A stretch of DNA of 64,000 nucleotides from Cupriavidus basilensis (lineage in GTDB: Bacteria; Pseudomonadota; Gammaproteobacteria; Burkholderiales; Burkholderiaceae). The DNA is taken from contig NZ_CP010537.1 of NCBI RefSeq assembly GCF_000832305.1, positions 1,302,001 through 1,366,000 on the forward strand. Direction: 5' to 3'. Shown here in pieces: positions 24,580-33,838 of the stretch (its first letter is position 1; each line of letters starts with the position of its first letter). The translations under genes and the position numbers were made by a program. The notes beneath the pieces were generated by a model. That model did not search any database. It was given only the letters and a program-made list of their open reading frames with translations, and was not told the origin of the DNA.

Positions 24580-25457
24580 TCAAGGGCTGGGGCGTGCGTT
24601 CCTGGCCGTCTGCAACGCGTCACGCTGGCGTGGTCCGTTCAACGTCTGCGCCACGGCCACGAGCCCGGCTTCTAGTTGCCGGATTGTGGCAGGCGCCGCC
24701 ATGGCGATTCTTATCGTACGGCTTGCCGGCACATCGGGCGCGGCAAAGGCGGCCAGGGGGGTGATTGTCACGCCCTGCCGTGCCAACGCGAAGACGAGGT
24801 CATCGGGTCTCCAGTGTTTCGGCAGGTCGAGCAGAAGATGAAAGCTGGTGTGGTGCGCCTTGATGGGCCACGCCCCGAGGATGCGCCGCGCGAGCGCTTG
24901 CCGCAATCGCGCCTCGTCGCGCTTTGCCACGATCCAGTGCGCCAGTGTGCCATCCCGCATCCATGCGGTGGCCAGTGCGGCTGTCATGGCGCTTGCGGAC
25001 CACAAGGTGGCGCGAAGTCCCTCGTGGAGCCGTTCCCTGAACCGCTCGGGTGCGACCATATAGCCCACTCGCAACCCGGGGGCCGCGCTCTTCGACAGGC
25101 TGTGAATTTCGATCACGCAATCTGGCGCCAGGCTGCGCAGCGTTGGCGGAGGAGAAGCTTCGAGAAAGCCGTACACGCTGTCATCGACCAGTAGCAAGTC
25201 GTGGCGACGCGCGACCTCGATCAAGGCGAGCCTGCGCGCGAGTGGCATCACGCCCCCGGTGGGGTTGTGAACCGTGGGCATGGTGTAGACGATGCGCACC
25301 CGGCCTGCATGCTTGCGGCAAGCCGCGTCAAGCGCGTCCGGCATGATGCCGTCGTCGTCGATCGGAACGCCGACCAGGGGGACGCCCAACAGATTTGCGG
25401 CGCTCTTGAAACCGGGGTAGGTCAGGGATTCCACGGCAACCAGATCACGCCGCGTGA
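24580..25457 (-). pseudogene. MocR/GntR-type aminotransferase-like regulator, N-terminus deleted
   Basis: The frame holds the PLP-binding half of a MocR-type regulator (fold-type I aminotransferase): SLTYPGFKSAANLLGVPLVG, IVYTMPTVHNPTGGVMPL, and the Lys site IHSLSKSAAPGLRVGYM. The GntR-type winged helix and the first third of the aminotransferase domain, about 180 residues, are missing. Instead the frame runs directly into the oppositely oriented MFS gene at about 25458. MocR proteins need the winged helix to act, so this is most likely a dead gene; a GTG at 25434 could start a truncated product. Confidence 0.75.
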
Positions 25458-25458
25458 C

Positions 25459-26628
25459 AAGGCTTTCCCCTGGCCCGTCCGGGTGGTGGCCCTGACGCTG
25501 TTCCTGATTACCGGTGCGGTGAATCTGCAGGCGCCGCTTTACACGACTTACGCACGGGCAAGCCAGATGGGCGCTGGGGCGCAGACGCTTGCCTTTGCTT
25601 GTTACGTGGCCGGATTGGTGCCCACGCTGGTTTTCCTTGGCGGGCTATCGGATCGCGCAGGGCGGAAATTGCCTTTGATCGGCGCGCTGCTGCTGACATC
25701 CGCGGCAACCGCGTTGCCGATGATGTGGCCCCGGCTGGAGGCGCTAGCAGCGGCACGCGGATTGTGCGGCATCGCGACCGGGCTGATGGCTGGAAGCGGC
25801 ACGCAGTTCCTTGTCGAATTGATCGGGCCGCGGCCAGCGGCGGCCGCGCGGGCCGCGCGCATCGTCGCGGCCGCCACCTCGCTGGGCTTCGGCTGCGGCG
25901 CGCTGGCGACCGGCCTCTGTCTGCTGGCGGCGCCGTATCAACAGACCCCCGCGACCTACGGTGCCTACCTATTTTGCGCCGCTTGCGGGGTGGTTTTGCT
26001 CGCCATGATCCGGGAGCCGTCGTTCCCGCGTTCGTCGGCGTGGCTTCGCATGCCCGTCTTTCCCAGGCAGACGCTCATCTATGGCGTTGCGATTCTCATT
26101 GCCTGGTCGACTGTCGGGATGGTGATCGCGCTGGTCCCGGTGGCGCTCGCCGCGCATGGGCACGATGCGTGGACGGGGTTCTCCACGTTCTTCGTGATTT
26201 CAACCGGACTCATTGTCCAGCCCGTGGCGCGCAAGCTATCGCCTGCGCGGTCGTTGCGCCTGGGCATGCTGCTCGTACCCTGCGGTTTCACCGTATTGAT
26301 CGCGGGTGTCGTCTACTCGTCGTTGCCCTTGCTGCTGACAGGCGCGATGCTCGCGAGCGCGGCTTGCTACGGCTTTACCTATCTCGCAGGCCTCTCCGCG
26401 AATTCAACCTGTTCCACCGACGCCAACCGGGCTCGGGCAACGTCCGGCTATTTCCTCTTCGCGTATTTCGGATTCAGCGTGCCGGTCATCGCGAGTGGTG
26501 CGCTGGCGGATCGGGTCGGCGTGCATTCGGCCCTCTGGATCTTCGACGGCGCAATCATTGTGGCGACCGCTTTGCTCGCGCTGTCGATGGTGCTGCGATC
26601 GTCTATCAGGAGATATCGGACGATTTAG
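25459..26628 (+). pseudogene. MFS transporter lacking its own start
   Basis: The frame encodes a nearly complete major facilitator: FPWPVRVVALTLFLITGAVN opens TM1, GLSDRAGRKLPLIGALLLTS is the conserved loop 2-3 motif, and about twelve hydrophobic segments follow to the C-terminus. There is no ATG with a ribosome binding site before TM1; the only in-frame choices are GTG 25483/25486 inside TM1 or distant codons antisense to the MocR fragment. The normal layout would be divergent mocR and mfs genes with a promoter between them, so a deletion has removed both starts. It could still be expressed by read-through. Confidence 0.6.
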
Positions 26629-26790
26629 AGACCATTTCAAAAAGATCCTGGCGTCGTTGCACGGCCTTGCTGTCTATGGAAGGGGAGTGGCGCGCGGAGA
26701 ACTTCGCGCCGACCACCGCAATGCGTGCCGCACCGGCAAGTGCAAGTACATGGTGGTGGGCCGCCGGTTCTCGCTTTGCGTCGGCGCGCG

Positions 26791-28260
26791 TCAGTCCAGC
26801 CTTGGCAGCATCTTGGCGGGATTGAGCAGGTTCTTCGGGTCCAGGGCCCGCTTGACCTGCCACATCAGCTCCAGCTCCACCGGCGATTTGTAGCGTTTCA
26901 GGTCGTCGCGCTTGGCCACGCCAATGCCGTGCTCGGCGGAGATCGAGCCGTTCTCCGCGTGGGCCAGGGTGTCCACCGCCTCGGAGATTGGTGCGTACCA
27001 CTGGCCGAGGAAGTCCGCGGCGCTGCGGTCCTTGGGGCGCAGCGGGTTGAAGTGCACGTTGCCGTCGCCCATATGGCCGTAGATCACCATGCGCGCTGCG
27101 GGCTCTAGTGCCAGTACCTTGGCCGAGGCGTCGCCGATAAACGCCGCGATGCGCGACAACGGCACCGACACGTCGCACTTGATGCTGCCGCCGGTACGGG
27201 TCTGCGCGTCCGAGATTTCCTCGCGGATGCGCCAGAAGCGCTGGGCGTCGGCCAGGCTGGCAGCCACCGCGGCGTCCAGCACCAGTTCCTGCGCCAGCCC
27301 GGCTTCGAGGATTTCCATCAGCGTGGCGTTGAGGCTTTCGTCGCTGCCGCCGGAGGTCAGCTCGATCAGCACCATCCAGTCGTGGCGCGCGGGCAGCGGC
27401 GAGGTCACATCGCCCAGGTATTCGAGCACCAGTTCCAGCGCGGGCGCCGAGATCAGCTCGAACGCGGTGACAGCCTGGCCGCCATGCTGCTTGGCCACGC
27501 CGAGCAGGCGCACGGCGGCTTCGGGGCTTTGCACGGCCACGAAGGCCACGGCATTGGCGCGCGGCTGCGGCATCAGCTTGAGCACGGCCGCCGTGATGAT
27601 GCCGAGCGTGCCTTCCGAGCCGACGAAGAGTTGCTTGAGGTCGTAGCCGGTGTTGTCCTTGCGCAGGCCGCGCAGCGACGAGTAGATGCGGCCATCGGGC
27701 AGCACGGCCTCGATGCCCAGAACCAGGTCGCGCATATTGCCGTAGCGCAGCACGGCGGTGCCGCCTGCGTTGGTGGCCAGGTTGCCGCCAATCTGGCAGG
27801 AACCTTCCGAGCCGATGCGCAGCGCAAACAGGCGCTGCTCCTGCTCGGCGGCGGTGCGGGCCGCGTTGAGCGTGACGCCGGCCTGCACCGTCATGGTGTC
27901 GTTGATGGTGTCCACGGCCAGCACGCGGTTCATGCGGCCCAGGCTGAGCAGCACCGCGGTGCCGCTGTCGTCGGGCACCGCGCCGCCCATCAGCGAGGTA
28001 TTGCCGCCTTGCGGCACCACCGGCACATCATGCGCGTGGCACCAGGCCATGACCTGGCTGACCTGTTCGGTCGTGGAGGGCATGACCACCACCTGGGCCT
28101 TGCCGCGGTAGATGCGGCGGTAGTCCGTGACGTAGGACTCGGTGTCGGCGTCGCCGCTCAGGCAGGCGCCGGCGCCGACGATGGCTTGCATCGCGGCCAG
28201 GGTGGCGTTGGTGGCGCTGGTGGGGCTGGTGGCAGGGGCGGTGTGGGAATCAGTCGGCAT
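26791..28260 (-). CDS. FAD-linked oxidase, GlcD / D-2-hydroxyglutarate dehydrogenase type
   Basis: This 489-residue flavoprotein has the PCMH-type FAD domain (residues 40-230: VPVVPQGGNTSLMGGAVPDD, IGSEGSCQIGGNLATNAGGT, FVGSEGTLGIITAAVLKL) and the C-terminal vanillyl-oxidase-like domain with MVIYGHMGDGNVHFN and NGSISAEHGIGVAKRDDLK. Such enzymes oxidise D-2-hydroxy acids (glycolate, D-lactate, D-2-hydroxyglutarate) to 2-keto acids. It is last in a minus-strand operon with an aldolase, aldehyde dehydrogenase and UxaA-type dehydratase, where it may oxidise a hydroxy acid released by the aldolase. Confidence 0.92.
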   Translation of the reverse strand: MPTDSHTAPATSPTSATNATLAAMQAIVGAGACLSGDADTESYVTDYRRIYRGKAQVVVMPSTTEQVSQVMAWCHAHDVPVVPQGGNTSLMGGAVPDDSGTAVLLSLGRMNRVLAVDTINDTMTVQAGVTLNAARTAAEQEQRLFALRIGSEGSCQIGGNLATNAGGTAVLRYGNMRDLVLGIEAVLPDGRIYSSLRGLRKDNTGYDLKQLFVGSEGTLGIITAAVLKLMPQPRANAVAFVAVQSPEAAVRLLGVAKQHGGQAVTAFELISAPALELVLEYLGDVTSPLPARHDWMVLIELTSGGSDESLNATLMEILEAGLAQELVLDAAVAASLADAQRFWRIREEISDAQTRTGGSIKCDVSVPLSRIAAFIGDASAKVLALEPAARMVIYGHMGDGNVHFNPLRPKDRSAADFLGQWYAPISEAVDTLAHAENGSISAEHGIGVAKRDDLKRYKSPVELELMWQVKRALDPKNLLNPAKMLPRLD

Positions 28261-28283
28261 GTTGGCGTGCTTTGTCGTGTTCT

Positions 28284-28301
28284 GCGATTGCGATTGCGAT
28301 T
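28284..28301 (+). repeat. Three hexamers GCGATT
   Basis: Three exact copies of GCGATT lie in the 54-base gap between the aldolase and FAD-oxidase genes. They are short enough to be incidental, but match the general abundance of short tandem repeats in this window. Confidence 0.6.
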
Positions 28302-28314
28302 GCGGTGGCGGGCA

Positions 28315-29118
28315 TCAGTATGCGGCAGATGGCCCTGCCGCGGGCGCGGTGCCGGTGCCGATGAAGTCCGCGGCCAGCCGGCGTGCCGCGCTGGCATAGA
28401 GCAGCACATCCACGCCTGTCGCCACGAAGGTGCAGCCCAGATCCAGGTAGCGGCGCGCCAGCTTGGGGTCGGAGGTCAGCGTGCCCGCGGCCTTGCCGCT
28501 GGCGGCGATGGTGCGCATGGCGCCTTCGATGGCGGCCTGCACCTCGGGGTGGCCCGGATTGCCGCGATGGCCCATGGAGGCGGCCAGGTCGGCGGGGCCG
28601 ATAAAGACGCCGTCGACGCCGTCGACAGCGCAGATGGCATCCAGGTTTGCCAGGGCCTTCACGGTTTCGGCCTGCACCAGCAGGCAGATCTCATCGTCGG
28701 CCACATCCAGGTAATCGGCGCGTGCGCTCCATTGCGAGGCACGGCCCACGGCGCTGCCCACACCGCGAATGCCCTGCGGCGGGTAGCGGGTGGCGCATAC
28801 CAGCGCGGCGGCTTGCTCGGCGGTATCCACCATGGGCACCAGCAGGTTCTTCGCGCCGATATCCAGCAACTGCTTGATCAGCGGGACTTCGCCGGCCACG
28901 CAGCGCACCACCGGTTGTGAGCGGTACGGGGCGATCGCCTGCAGCGCATTTAGCGTGCCGCGCAGGTCGTTGGGCGCGTGCTCGCCGTCGATCAGCAGCC
29001 AGTCGAAGCCGGCCGTGGCCGAGACTTCGGCGAGATAAGGCGATGCCATCGAGAGCCACAGGCCGATCTGGGGCTGGCTGGCCGCCAGCGCGGCCTTGAA
29101 TGCGTTTTGTGCGGGCAT
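28315..29118 (-). CDS. HpcH/HpaI family class II aldolase
   Basis: This 267-residue enzyme cleaves 2-keto-3-deoxy or 4-hydroxy-2-keto acids to pyruvate and an aldehyde with a divalent metal. Family features are [34 protein letters not shown] with the catalytic His, the Arg in [21 protein letters not shown] with the metal-ligand Glu and [14 protein letters not shown] with the ligand Asp. The start at 29118 gives the usual N-terminus. In this operon the likely substrate is a dehydrated sugar acid made by the UxaA-type protein, with the aldehyde passed to the neighbouring dehydrogenase. Confidence 0.92.
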   Translation of the reverse strand: MPAQNAFKAALAASQPQIGLWLSMASPYLAEVSATAGFDWLLIDGEHAPNDLRGTLNALQAIAPYRSQPVVRCVAGEVPLIKQLLDIGAKNLLVPMVDTAEQAAALVCATRYPPQGIRGVGSAVGRASQWSARADYLDVADDEICLLVQAETVKALANLDAICAVDGVDGVFIGPADLAASMGHRGNPGHPEVQAAIEGAMRTIAASGKAAGTLTSDPKLARRYLDLGCTFVATGVDVLLYASAARRLAADFIGTGTAPAAGPSAAY

Positions 29119-29164
29119 GGTGTTCCGAAGAATGTCGTGGGCGTGGGTGGGATGCCGCCGGGTC

Positions 29165-30649
29165 TTAGCCGAGCAGGCCCTGGCAAATATATTTGGTGTG
29201 CATGTAGTCGTCCAGCCCGTGGCGCGAGCCCTCGCGCCCGTAGCCGGATTCCTTGACGCCGCCGAAGGGCGCGGCCTCCGAGGCGATGGCCCCTTCATTG
29301 ACGCCGACAATGCCCGTTTCCAGCGCCTGCGCCACGCGCCAGATGCGGCGCACGTCATTGGAGTAGAAGTAGGCGGCCAGGCCGAAGGGCGTGTCGTTGG
29401 CGTCGCGGATCACCTCGGCTTCATCGGTGAATCGGAACACGGCGGCTACCGGGCCAAACGTTTCCTCGCACGACAGCGCCATTTGCGGCGTGGCGTTGGT
29501 GAGCACCGTGGGCGCGTAGTAATGCGGGCCGTCTGCCAGGCGCACGCGTTCGCCGCCGGTCATCACCACGGCGCCCTTGGCGACGGCGTCCGCCACATGG
29601 CGGGCGATCTTTTCCACGGCGCGCGCGTTGATCATGGGGCCGATCTGCGATGCGTCCTCGGTGGCAGGCCCGACCTGCAGCGCGGCCACCCGCTGCGACA
29701 GGCGTGCGACGAAATAGTCGTGCACGCCAGCCTGTACATAGACGCGGTTCGGGCAGACGCAGGTCTGGCCCCCGTTGCGGAACTTGGAGGCCATCAGCCC
29801 ATCGACGGCGGCATCGATGTCCGCGTCGTCGAACACGATGAACGGCGCATTGCCACCGAGCTCCAGCGACAGCTTCTTCAGCGTGCCGGCGGATTCGCGG
29901 GCCAGGTGCTTGCCCACCGGGGTGGAGCCGGTGAAGGTGATCTTGCGCACGCGGCTATCGGCCAGCCAGGCATCGACCACGGCGGGTGTTTTGGCGCGCG
30001 AGGCGGTGACGATGTTCAGTACACCGGCGGGCAGGCCGGCTTGCTGTGCCAGGTAGACCAGCGCCAGCGCGGTCAGCGGCGTGTCTTCCGCCGGCTTGGC
30101 CACCACGGTGCAGCCGGCGGCCAGCGCGGGCGCGATCTTGCGCGCGATCATGGCGAGCGGGAAGTTCCACGGCGTGATGGCGGCTACCACGCCAACCGGT
30201 TCCTTGAGCACCAGCATCTTGCGCCCGGGGACGGACTCGGCGACGATCTCGCCGCTGATGCGGGTGGCTTCCTCTGCGAACCACTCTACGTAGGAGGCGC
30301 CGTACAGCACTTCGCCGCGGGCCTCCTTGATGGGCTTGCCCTGTTCGGTGGAGATGATCCGGGCCAGGTCTTCCTGGTGTTCGAGGATCAGGGCGTGCCA
30401 GCGCTTGATGATCTGCGCGCGGTCGCGCGCGGTGCGGCGGCTCCAGGCTGGGAAGGCTGCCGCTGCGGCATCGGTTGCCTGGCTGGCGTCCCGGGCGTCG
30501 CTGTCGGGCACGCAGGCGAAGACGGTGTTGGTGGCAGGGTTGGTGACATCCAGGCGGTGGCCGGTGTGGGCGGCTGACCACGCTTGGCCGATCAGGTTGC
30601 TGGTGCGGAGCAGGGCTGGGTGGGTTAGGGGGAGGGAGGTGGATGTCAT
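29165..30649 (-). CDS. NAD(P)-dependent aldehyde dehydrogenase (succinate-semialdehyde dehydrogenase-like)
   Basis: The 494-residue product is a complete [24 protein letters not shown] binds cofactor, [18 protein letters not shown] is the nucleotide loop, [18 protein letters not shown] carries the general-base Glu, and [15 protein letters not shown] holds the catalytic Cys. The closest group by eye is GabD-type succinate-semialdehyde dehydrogenase. The start at 30649 is the ATG preceding [17 protein letters not shown]. It would oxidise the aldehyde released by the aldolase (succinate, tartronate or another semialdehyde). An unusual repeat-rich leader of 490 bases precedes it. Confidence 0.93.
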   Translation of the reverse strand: MTSTSLPLTHPALLRTSNLIGQAWSAAHTGHRLDVTNPATNTVFACVPDSDARDASQATDAAAAAFPAWSRRTARDRAQIIKRWHALILEHQEDLARIISTEQGKPIKEARGEVLYGASYVEWFAEEATRISGEIVAESVPGRKMLVLKEPVGVVAAITPWNFPLAMIARKIAPALAAGCTVVAKPAEDTPLTALALVYLAQQAGLPAGVLNIVTASRAKTPAVVDAWLADSRVRKITFTGSTPVGKHLARESAGTLKKLSLELGGNAPFIVFDDADIDAAVDGLMASKFRNGGQTCVCPNRVYVQAGVHDYFVARLSQRVAALQVGPATEDASQIGPMINARAVEKIARHVADAVAKGAVVMTGGERVRLADGPHYYAPTVLTNATPQMALSCEETFGPVAAVFRFTDEAEVIRDANDTPFGLAAYFYSNDVRRIWRVAQALETGIVGVNEGAIASEAAPFGGVKESGYGREGSRHGLDDYMHTKYICQGLLG

Positions 30650-30696
30650 GGTTTTGGGGGAATGGGGGGGTGACTGCGAATGCTTAAATTCAATGA

Positions 30697-30744
30697 CAAC
30701 TGCAACTGCAACTGCAACTGCAACTGCAACTGCAACTGCAACTG
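30697..30744 (+). repeat. Eight perfect tandem copies of CAACTG
   Basis: The hexamer CAACTG is repeated eight times without a mismatch, 48 to 95 bases upstream of the ALDH start on the minus strand. Hexamer slippage would change the length of the leader or promoter spacing in steps of 6. No protein-coding role is likely. Confidence 0.95.
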
Positions 30745-30772
30745 CCGTTTCACCACCCCTGCGGGGCGGCGA

Positions 30773-30946
30773 CCTACTTTCTTGTCTTGCCAAGAAAGTA
30801 GGCAAAGAAGGCGCGCCGGATGGGGCGACACCCCCTCGGGCTTCGACGAAAAGAGCGGCCGGGACCCAAACTCGCATCGCCTTGAGGCGATACTCAGACA
30901 TGGGTCCCTCTTTTCCGCTCTTTTCGCCGAATCCCGAGGCGCCCCA
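30773..30946. repeat. Palindromic intergenic element (two nested inverted repeats)
   Basis: The left part is a perfect 12-bp hairpin, CCTACTTTCTTG (30773-30784) with CAAGAAAGTAGG (30791-30802) around a 6-base loop. The right part is a long symmetric structure: AAAAGAGCGG (30849-30858) with CCGCTCTTTT (30915-30924), GGGACCCA (30861-30868) with TGGGTCCC (30901-30908), and ATCGCCT with AGGCGAT at the tip (30876-30891). The symmetry continues outward in CTCGGG/CCCGAG. Similar CTTTCTTG/CAAGAAAG elements are scattered between genes in many Burkholderiales, so this is probably a REP-like dispersed repeat. It may fold in the transcript between the UxaA-type and ALDH genes. Confidence 0.8.
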
Positions 30947-31139
30947 TACGGCCTCTGAACACCTATACGGCTCGCTTCGCATCGCGTTGGGGTGATTCCC
31001 GCCCATTCAGGCGGGAATCACGGCTACAACAGTTGGTTGATCTTGCCGCTGGTTGGCTCCCCTCTCCCACTTTTGGGAGAGGGGCGGGGGAGAGGGCGGG
31101 CGATCGCAATTTCGCGATGGTTCCAAACCGCAAGGCTTC

Positions 31140-32663
31140 CTAACTGACAATCCCCAGGTGCCAAGGCACAAATTCGTTGTCCCCCAGCCCGAGCGCTTCG
31201 CTCTTGGTCGGGTGCCCGGAGGCCGCTTCCAGGATATGTTCAAAAATCCGCTGGCCCATCTCGTCCACCGTCAATTCGCCGTCCAGTACCAGCCCGCAGT
31301 TGATGTCCATATCGCCTTCGAGCCGCGTGTACATCGGCGTATTGCTCGCTAGCTTGATGGTCGGCGCTGGCTTGGAGCCGAACATCGATCCGCGCCCGGT
31401 GGTGAAGCAGATCAGGTTGGCGCCGCTGGCGATCTGGCCGGTGGCGGCGACGGGGTCGTAGCCGGGGGAGTCCATGAAGACGAAGCCGGATTGCTCGATG
31501 GGCTCAGCGTATTCATAGACGGCCTGCAGCGGCGTGGTACCGCCTTTCATGGCGGAGCCGAGTGATTTTTCGAAGATATTGGCGAGGCCGCCTTGCTGGT
31601 TGCCGTGGCCGACCACGCCGTTGAACTGGGCGTTCTGGCCGGCGGTGTAGCGCTCCCACCAGGCCAGGCGGTCCAGCAGTTTCTGGCCGACTTCCGGCGT
31701 GACGGCGCGGCGCGTGAGCATGTATTCCACGCCATGGATCTCGGGGGTTTCCGACAGGATGGCGGTGCCGCCGTGGCGCACCAGGATGTCCATGGCCGCG
31801 CCGAGCGCCGGGTTGGCGCTGATGCCGGAGAAGCCATCGGAGCCACCGCATTCCAGGCCGATCTTCAGGTGGCTGGCAGGCACGGGCTGGCGTGTGGCGG
31901 TGTTGGCGCCCGGCAGCATCGCCTCGATGGCGCGGATGCCGGCCTGGATGGTGGCCGCCGTGCCGCCGCTGTCCTGCATGACCATGGTGCGCACGTGGCT
32001 GCCGGGCACCAGGCCTTGCGACTCCATCAGTCCCGCTACCTGGTTGCGCTCGCAGCCCAGGCCCACGATCAGCACGCCGGCCAGGTTGGGGTGGCGCGCA
32101 TAGCCCGCCAGCGTGCGCCGCAGTACGTCGAAGTGCTCGCTGGGCGAGGACATGCCGCAGCCGCTGCTTTGCGCGAAGGCGGCCACGCCGTCCACATTGG
32201 GATAAGCCGCCATGCGCTCGGGCGTGAAGTGGTCCGCGATATGCCGGATCACCGTGGCCGAGCAGTTCACCGACGACAGAATGCCGATGAAGTTGCGCGT
32301 GCCGACGCGGCCGTCGGGCCGCACGAACCCCATGAAGGTGGCGCGCTCGGCCTCGGGCACATAGTCCACCGGCCGTACGTCCTGGCAGAAACCCGGGTCG
32401 CGATAGAAGTCCACCAGCGCCAGGTTGTGCGAATGCACATGATCGCCAGCCTCGATGTCGCGCTCGGCCACGCCGATCACGGTGTCGAACTTGCGGATCT
32501 GGGTGCCTTTGGCAATGGCGCAGGCGGCAATCTTGTGCCCTGCGGGCACCTGGGCGCGCACGCGCAGCCCCAGTTCAGGCAGGCGCTGGCCAAGGCTCAG
32601 GGCGTCCCGGGCGATCAGGACGTTGTCGTTCGCATGCAGGCGGATCAGGGCGGCGGTGTTCAC
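31140..32663 (-). CDS. UxaA family dehydratase (altronate/galactarate dehydratase-like)
   Basis: The 507-residue protein combines an N-terminal SAF domain (residues 1-90, NDNVLIARDALSLGQRLPEL) with the large UxaA/GarD catalytic part: GFVRPDGRVGTRNFIGILSS, then VNCSATVIRHIADHF, SSGCGMSSPSEHFDVLRRTL, ECGGSDGFSGISANPALGAA and FTTGRGSMFGSKPAPTIKLA. The conserved Cys and Glu residues fit the iron-dependent active site. Enzymes of this class dehydrate aldonic or aldaric acids to 2-keto-3-deoxy acids. It lies 6 bases after the Bug gene of the same operon and so acts on the acid that Bug protein delivers (inference). Confidence 0.92.
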   Translation of the reverse strand: MNTAALIRLHANDNVLIARDALSLGQRLPELGLRVRAQVPAGHKIAACAIAKGTQIRKFDTVIGVAERDIEAGDHVHSHNLALVDFYRDPGFCQDVRPVDYVPEAERATFMGFVRPDGRVGTRNFIGILSSVNCSATVIRHIADHFTPERMAAYPNVDGVAAFAQSSGCGMSSPSEHFDVLRRTLAGYARHPNLAGVLIVGLGCERNQVAGLMESQGLVPGSHVRTMVMQDSGGTAATIQAGIRAIEAMLPGANTATRQPVPASHLKIGLECGGSDGFSGISANPALGAAMDILVRHGGTAILSETPEIHGVEYMLTRRAVTPEVGQKLLDRLAWWERYTAGQNAQFNGVVGHGNQQGGLANIFEKSLGSAMKGGTTPLQAVYEYAEPIEQSGFVFMDSPGYDPVAATGQIASGANLICFTTGRGSMFGSKPAPTIKLASNTPMYTRLEGDMDINCGLVLDGELTVDEMGQRIFEHILEAASGHPTKSEALGLGDNEFVPWHLGIVS

Positions 32664-32669
32664 GTTGGG

Positions 32670-33692
32670 TCAGCCTTGTTGCAGCAGTTCTTTGAGCTTG
32701 AGGCGCTGGATCAGGTGGGTTTCCTGGTCGTACACCGTGCTGATGTAGCGCTTGTATTCCGGGCCGTCCAGGTACATCACCGGCGCATCGATGCGGGCCG
32801 CGACTTGCTGGAATTCCTTGCTGGCCACGGCCTGGCGGAAGGCGTCGCGCAGCTTTTTCTCCACGGCCGGGTCCAGGCCGATGGGCGCGCCGATGCCGTT
32901 GGGCGCTTCCACCACCACGTTGTAGCCCAGTTCCTTGAGCGTGGGCGTGTCCTTGAAGCGCGGTGTGCGCTGGTCGCCCCAGGTGGCCAGCAGGCGCAGC
33001 TTGCCGGCTTCCACGTGCGGTGCCCAGGAGCTGGAATCGGCCAGCAGGTCCACTTGCCCGGCGAGCACGTCCTGCAAGGCCTGCGCGCCGCCCTTGTAGG
33101 CGATGGCATTGAAGCGCACACCGGCGGCCTGCGCGAATTCTTCCATGCCCACGTGGGTGGCGCCGCCGATGCCGGCATGCGCATAGGTGAGCTTGCCCGG
33201 ATGCGCCTTGGCCTCGGCCACGACGTCCTTGAGCGACTTGAAGCGCGAGTTCGCCGGCACCGCGATGCCGAAGGTCTGGCCGGAGGTGCGCGCCAGGTAG
33301 GTCAGCTCGCTGCGCGGGTCCAGTTGCAGCATGCCTAGCTGCGAGAAGCGCGTCACCGAGATCGGCACCTGGCCGATGGTGTAGCCGTCCGGCTTGGCGC
33401 GGGCCAGTGCCTTGGTGCCGATCATGCCCGATGCGCCGGCGCGGTTTTCCACCACGATGGATTGCTTGAGTACGCCGGACGCCACCTGGCACAGCGCGCG
33501 CATGGACTGGTCGGCGGTGCCGCCGACGGGCCACGGGCAGATGAAGGTGATGGGCCGGTCCGGATAGTCGGCTGCACGTGCGAGGCCGGGCAGCAACAGG
33601 CCGGCACTACCAGCCGTCGCAGCCGTGGCGGCAGCGGCGCCGCCGATGAGCAGGCGGCGTCGCCCGTGGTTGATGCCGTGGGGTGCGGTCAT
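32670..33692 (-). CDS. Bug/TctC family solute-binding protein with Tat-type signal
   Basis: This 340-residue Bug protein has a twin-arginine-like leader (GRRRLLIGGAAAATAATAGS) ending at GLARA, then the family motif DYPDRPITFICPWPVGGTAD. KPDGYTIGQVPISVTRF and AIAYKGGAQALQDVLAGQVD are typical. It opens the sugar-acid operon, transcribed away from a LysR gene 146 bases upstream. The start at 33692 has GAGG 7-10 bases upstream. It presumably binds the aldonate or aldarate degraded by the following enzymes. Confidence 0.92.
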   Translation of the reverse strand: MTAPHGINHGRRRLLIGGAAAATAATAGSAGLLLPGLARAADYPDRPITFICPWPVGGTADQSMRALCQVASGVLKQSIVVENRAGASGMIGTKALARAKPDGYTIGQVPISVTRFSQLGMLQLDPRSELTYLARTSGQTFGIAVPANSRFKSLKDVVAEAKAHPGKLTYAHAGIGGATHVGMEEFAQAAGVRFNAIAYKGGAQALQDVLAGQVDLLADSSSWAPHVEAGKLRLLATWGDQRTPRFKDTPTLKELGYNVVVEAPNGIGAPIGLDPAVEKKLRDAFRQAVASKEFQQVAARIDAPVMYLDGPEYKRYISTVYDQETHLIQRLKLKELLQQG

Positions 33693-33768
33693 GTGTCGTC
33701 CTCGCAGGGTGTCGTTTTTGGAATCATGGGCTGGTGGCAATGTCCACCTGTCAGGCCGGATTGTGGCA

Positions 33769-33808
33769 AAGCCATTCATAACAATCCAATCAATCATCGG
33801 AATGGCTT
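33769..33808. promoter_or_regulatory. Inverted repeat in the Bug/LysR divergent promoter
   Basis: AAGCCATTC at 33769-33777 and GAATGGCTT at 33800-33808 form a perfect 9-bp inverted repeat with 22 bases between. It lies in the AT-rich 146-base gap between divergent Bug and lysR genes, 31 bases before the lysR ATG. This is the best candidate operator for the LysR regulator. Confidence 0.6.
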
Positions 33809-33838
33809 CATAACCTTAAAGTTAAGTAAAATTGCACC

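Noticed and set aside
30680..30745. A peptide of alternating Asn and Cys encoded by the hexamers
   Set aside because: The frame is created by the CAACTG repeat alone, has no ribosome binding site and continues into the palindromic element.
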